Below, one piece after another: positions 11,539 through 13,311 of a stretch of DNA of 13,311 nt. This DNA is from Desulfuromonadaceae bacterium (lineage in GTDB: Bacteria; Desulfobacterota; Desulfuromonadia; Desulfuromonadales; SZUA-540). The DNA lies in NCBI GenBank assembly GCA_003250235.1, contig QKGY01000203.1, forward strand, positions 1 through 13,311, in the 5' to 3' direction. The first letter of the stretch is position 1. Every line of letters begins with the position of its first letter. The notes beneath the pieces are model-generated. The model was not told where the DNA came from. It was given only the letters and a program-made list of their open reading frames with translations, and ran no database searches. Both the position numbers and the translations under genes were made by a program.

Positions 11539-13311
11539 GGCCCTGGTTGCCGACTGGGGCTACGAAACCCGCCTTTTCGTACTGAGACGGCTGCGGCAGT
11601 ATGATCCGACGCCGACCCTTCTCGGCCTGCTCAGAGGAGGGCTGCGGCGGAGCGTAATTTTCAGAATCTGCGCAACCCGGCGCTGCTGAGCGACTGGCGC
11701 CGGCGGTTCGAACTCTCCGGTTCGCAGAGTGCGTCTGCTGCCTGGGAGAAGATCCTTGAGAAGGAACTTGACTGGCATGACTACCAGTATCTGTGCTATT
11801 TGCTCGAGCACAAGACCGCCGACATCTTTGTGCCTCCCTCTCTGCTGGAGATCTTCCACAAGCTCTACCACGCCTATATCCTCAAAGAATATACCGACGA
11901 TCCGGCCGTGCCGCGCGCCCCGCTGATTCTGGTGGTCGGCAGCAGCGGCAGCGGCAAGAGCGCCACGGTCAAACAGGCCATCGAAGAGGCAGTCTTTACC
12001 AGCGAAGTGCGGCCGATGATCGACCTCAAGGTCAAGCGCGAGGAAGTTCTCGCGACGCAGCCCTTCTGGCGCAGCCTCGAAGATGTCGACCCCGAACTGG
12101 CCGTGCGTATCGAACGTCGCCGCAAGGTGGAACGCCTGCGTTTCTGGTCCCGTCTTCCCCTTATCCGCTATCTGTTTCGCGAGCGCATCGGTCAGGCCCT
12201 CTCCTCGCTGGAGGAGCAGGGGGTCTGGGTCGATTACGCCATGATCACACCCAACGACTATCAGACCGCCTGGGCGGGAGAGCCAGGCAACTACCTGCGC
12301 AAGGCCATGGGGGACGAGCGCCGCACCTGCATCCGTCATCTGGAAGAAGCCCACTCGGCCTTCGGTCGCCCCGACCAGATGAGCAGCGTCAAAGGGCAAC
12401 AGGCAACGCTGGTCGATACGGCCAATATCCTTCTGGACGAGATCGCCTATGGGCGCCGCGACTGCCTGCTGATCGCCACTACCGACCAGCCCGAGCAATT
12501 CGATCCGGCCATTTACCGGCGCTTTGTCGAACGGGGCCTGGTCATCGACATCGGAGAATATTGGCAGAGCCGTGACAACCTGAGGGAGGTGGTGCGCCAG
12601 GAGCTCAAGCGCAAGAACTTCAGTTTCTCCGAAGAGGATTCCGGAGAAAAGGTTCTTCCGGAATCCCTTCTTGACCGGGTGGTGGAGCGGCTCTATCCGG
12701 TGTTCCGGGAACGCAGCCTGCGAATCACACCGGCCTACGTGCGCCGCCTGATCGACTCCATCATCGTGCTCAAGGGGGATTTTCACGACCGCTATCTCGA
12801 CGACCAGTTCCTGGTGCGCGACGCCCTCAAGGAGGTGGCCCGCAATGTCTACGGTTCTCTCTACAAGAAGCTGGTCGGGCAGATGGACCGCGGTATCCGT
12901 TGGGAGGACTACATTGGTGGCATCAAAAACGAGTTCTCCGAGATGGCCAACAACGCGCTGTACTACAACGTCAATGAGGAAAAGGGGGTCGTCCTTGCCG
13001 GCCCACCCGGCTCGGGCAAAACATACATGGTGCGGGCTTGGCTCGGAGATAACCGCGAGGTGCAGGACCTGGTGGTCAATCTCAACGACCTCTCCGATCC
13101 GGTCAGTCCGCTGGAAGGGATGGTGGAGAACCTCGAGCGGGTTTACGACATCGCCAAAATGCTCTCTCCGGCCATGGTCTTCTTCGACGAGGGGGACTCC
13201 GTGGCGCCGCGCCGCTCCGCCCAGGGGGGGAGCCCGTACGACAAGGTGACCAACAAGTTTCTGTCGCTGATCGACGGCGAATCGCCGCTGAGCCGCGTAT
13301 TTACCGTGCTG
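11468..13311 (+). CDS. Double AAA+ ATPase, 3' end outside window, with an apparent frameshift near 11640
   Basis: The main frame is open from 11605 to the window edge and encodes two AAA+ domains. The first has P-loop GSSGSGKSA (11938-11964), an atypical Walker B (CIRHLEEAHSAF, Glu for Asp, about 12331) and a sensor-1/arginine-finger-like stretch LLIATTDQPEQFDPAIYRRF. The second has P-loop GPPGSGKTY (13000-13026) and a classical Walker B, AMVFFDEGDSVAPRR (about 13171), resembling CDC48/FtsH-type AAA modules. The likely N-terminus is in the other frame: ATG 11468 (or 11441) reads RLSEKRIRQIEALVADWGYE, then LRRLRQYDPTPTLLGLLRGG, and ends at TGA 11687-11689. The main frame has no ATG before the first P-loop (nearest starts TTG 11800, GTG 11830). 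A one-base gain in the GGG at 11639-11641 would join both parts smoothly. It overlaps the SPFH gene by 71 bases. It may be a sequencing error, a recent mutation or recoding. No protease domain is visible in the part present. Confidence 0.8.
11633..11662 (+). other. Probable -1 frame-change site in the AAA+ gene
   Basis: The two gene parts overlap in open frame between 11605 and 11689, so the change must occur there. The best join is at GGAGGGCTG: one more G would continue LLRGG into AAAERNFQNLRNPALLSD. A strong Shine-Dalgarno-like AGAGGAGGG (11633-11641) lies at the join, a feature that can stimulate programmed shifting. No classical X-XXY-YYZ slippery heptamer is seen; the nearest is ATTTTC at 11657-11662, where only one of the two tRNAs could re-pair well. 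Confidence 0.5.

Noticed and set aside
11793..12575. Plus-strand frame of 260 codons inside the AAA+ gene
   Set aside because: It is an alternate frame of the AAA+ gene, Arg/Gln/Pro-rich, and without domain features.
11560..12786. Long minus-strand reading frame (408 codons) opposite the AAA+ gene
   Set aside because: The plus strand encodes a P-loop and AAA+ motifs across the same bases; the minus-strand product resembles no family.

Overview
The window reads as a G+C-rich Gram-negative chromosome segment. It is most consistent with an anaerobic deltaproteobacterium of the Desulfuromonas/Geobacter type (Desulfuromonadota). That guess rests on a sigma-54 activator, a DUF4911 protein, a DUF362 protein with two [4Fe-4S] motifs and ArnT-type lipid glycosyltransferases. 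No rRNA, tRNA, CRISPR array or insertion sequence is seen, and nothing marks the region as a mobile element.

Region 1 (1-5760). The window opens inside the 3' end of a sigma-54-dependent activator gene (AAA tail plus Fis-type helix-turn-helix). The following 295 bases hold two related A/T-centred sites, one a 6-bp inverted repeat. About 53 bases beyond the second site is a correctly spaced -24/-12 (sigma-54) promoter. It points into a same-strand set of five envelope genes: an ArnT-like membrane glycosyltransferase, a PAP2 lipid phosphatase, a DPM1/ArnC-like GT2 without membrane helices, a small LAB_N (lipid-A-disaccharide synthase N-terminal-like) membrane protein, and a second ArnT-like glycosyltransferase. 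The set fits a lipid A or other lipid-glycan modification pathway. The GT2 would charge a polyprenyl phosphate with sugar, the ArnT-like enzymes would transfer it on the periplasmic side, and PAP2 would remove phosphate from a lipid. The sugar and the acceptor cannot be read from the sequence.

Region 2 (5825-8121). A diacylglycerol/sphingosine-kinase-family protein, an ADP-ribose-pyrophosphatase-like Nudix enzyme and a NudC-type NAD(H) diphosphatase are tightly packed and probably co-transcribed, either with region 1 or from their own promoter.

Region 3 (8122-10527). A 250-base spacer is followed by a small DUF4911 protein. A convergent junction with nested inverted repeats separates it from a minus-strand pair: a DUF362/ferredoxin protein, then an OsmC-family protein. 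Upstream of that pair lies a 337-base spacer. Its first 180 bases carry several long perfect inverted repeats (possible structured leader RNA), and its A/T-rich remainder carries a TATAAT box for the divergent gene.

Region 4 (10528-13311, running off the edge). A membrane-anchored SPFH/Band 7 protein overlaps by 71 bases the start of a large double AAA+ ATPase gene. The ATPase's N-terminal part and its main body lie in different reading frames, which points to a -1 frame change near 11640 (base loss, assembly error or recoding). The pair suggests a membrane-tethered ATPase complex loosely analogous to HflKC-FtsH. The visible part shows no protease domain.
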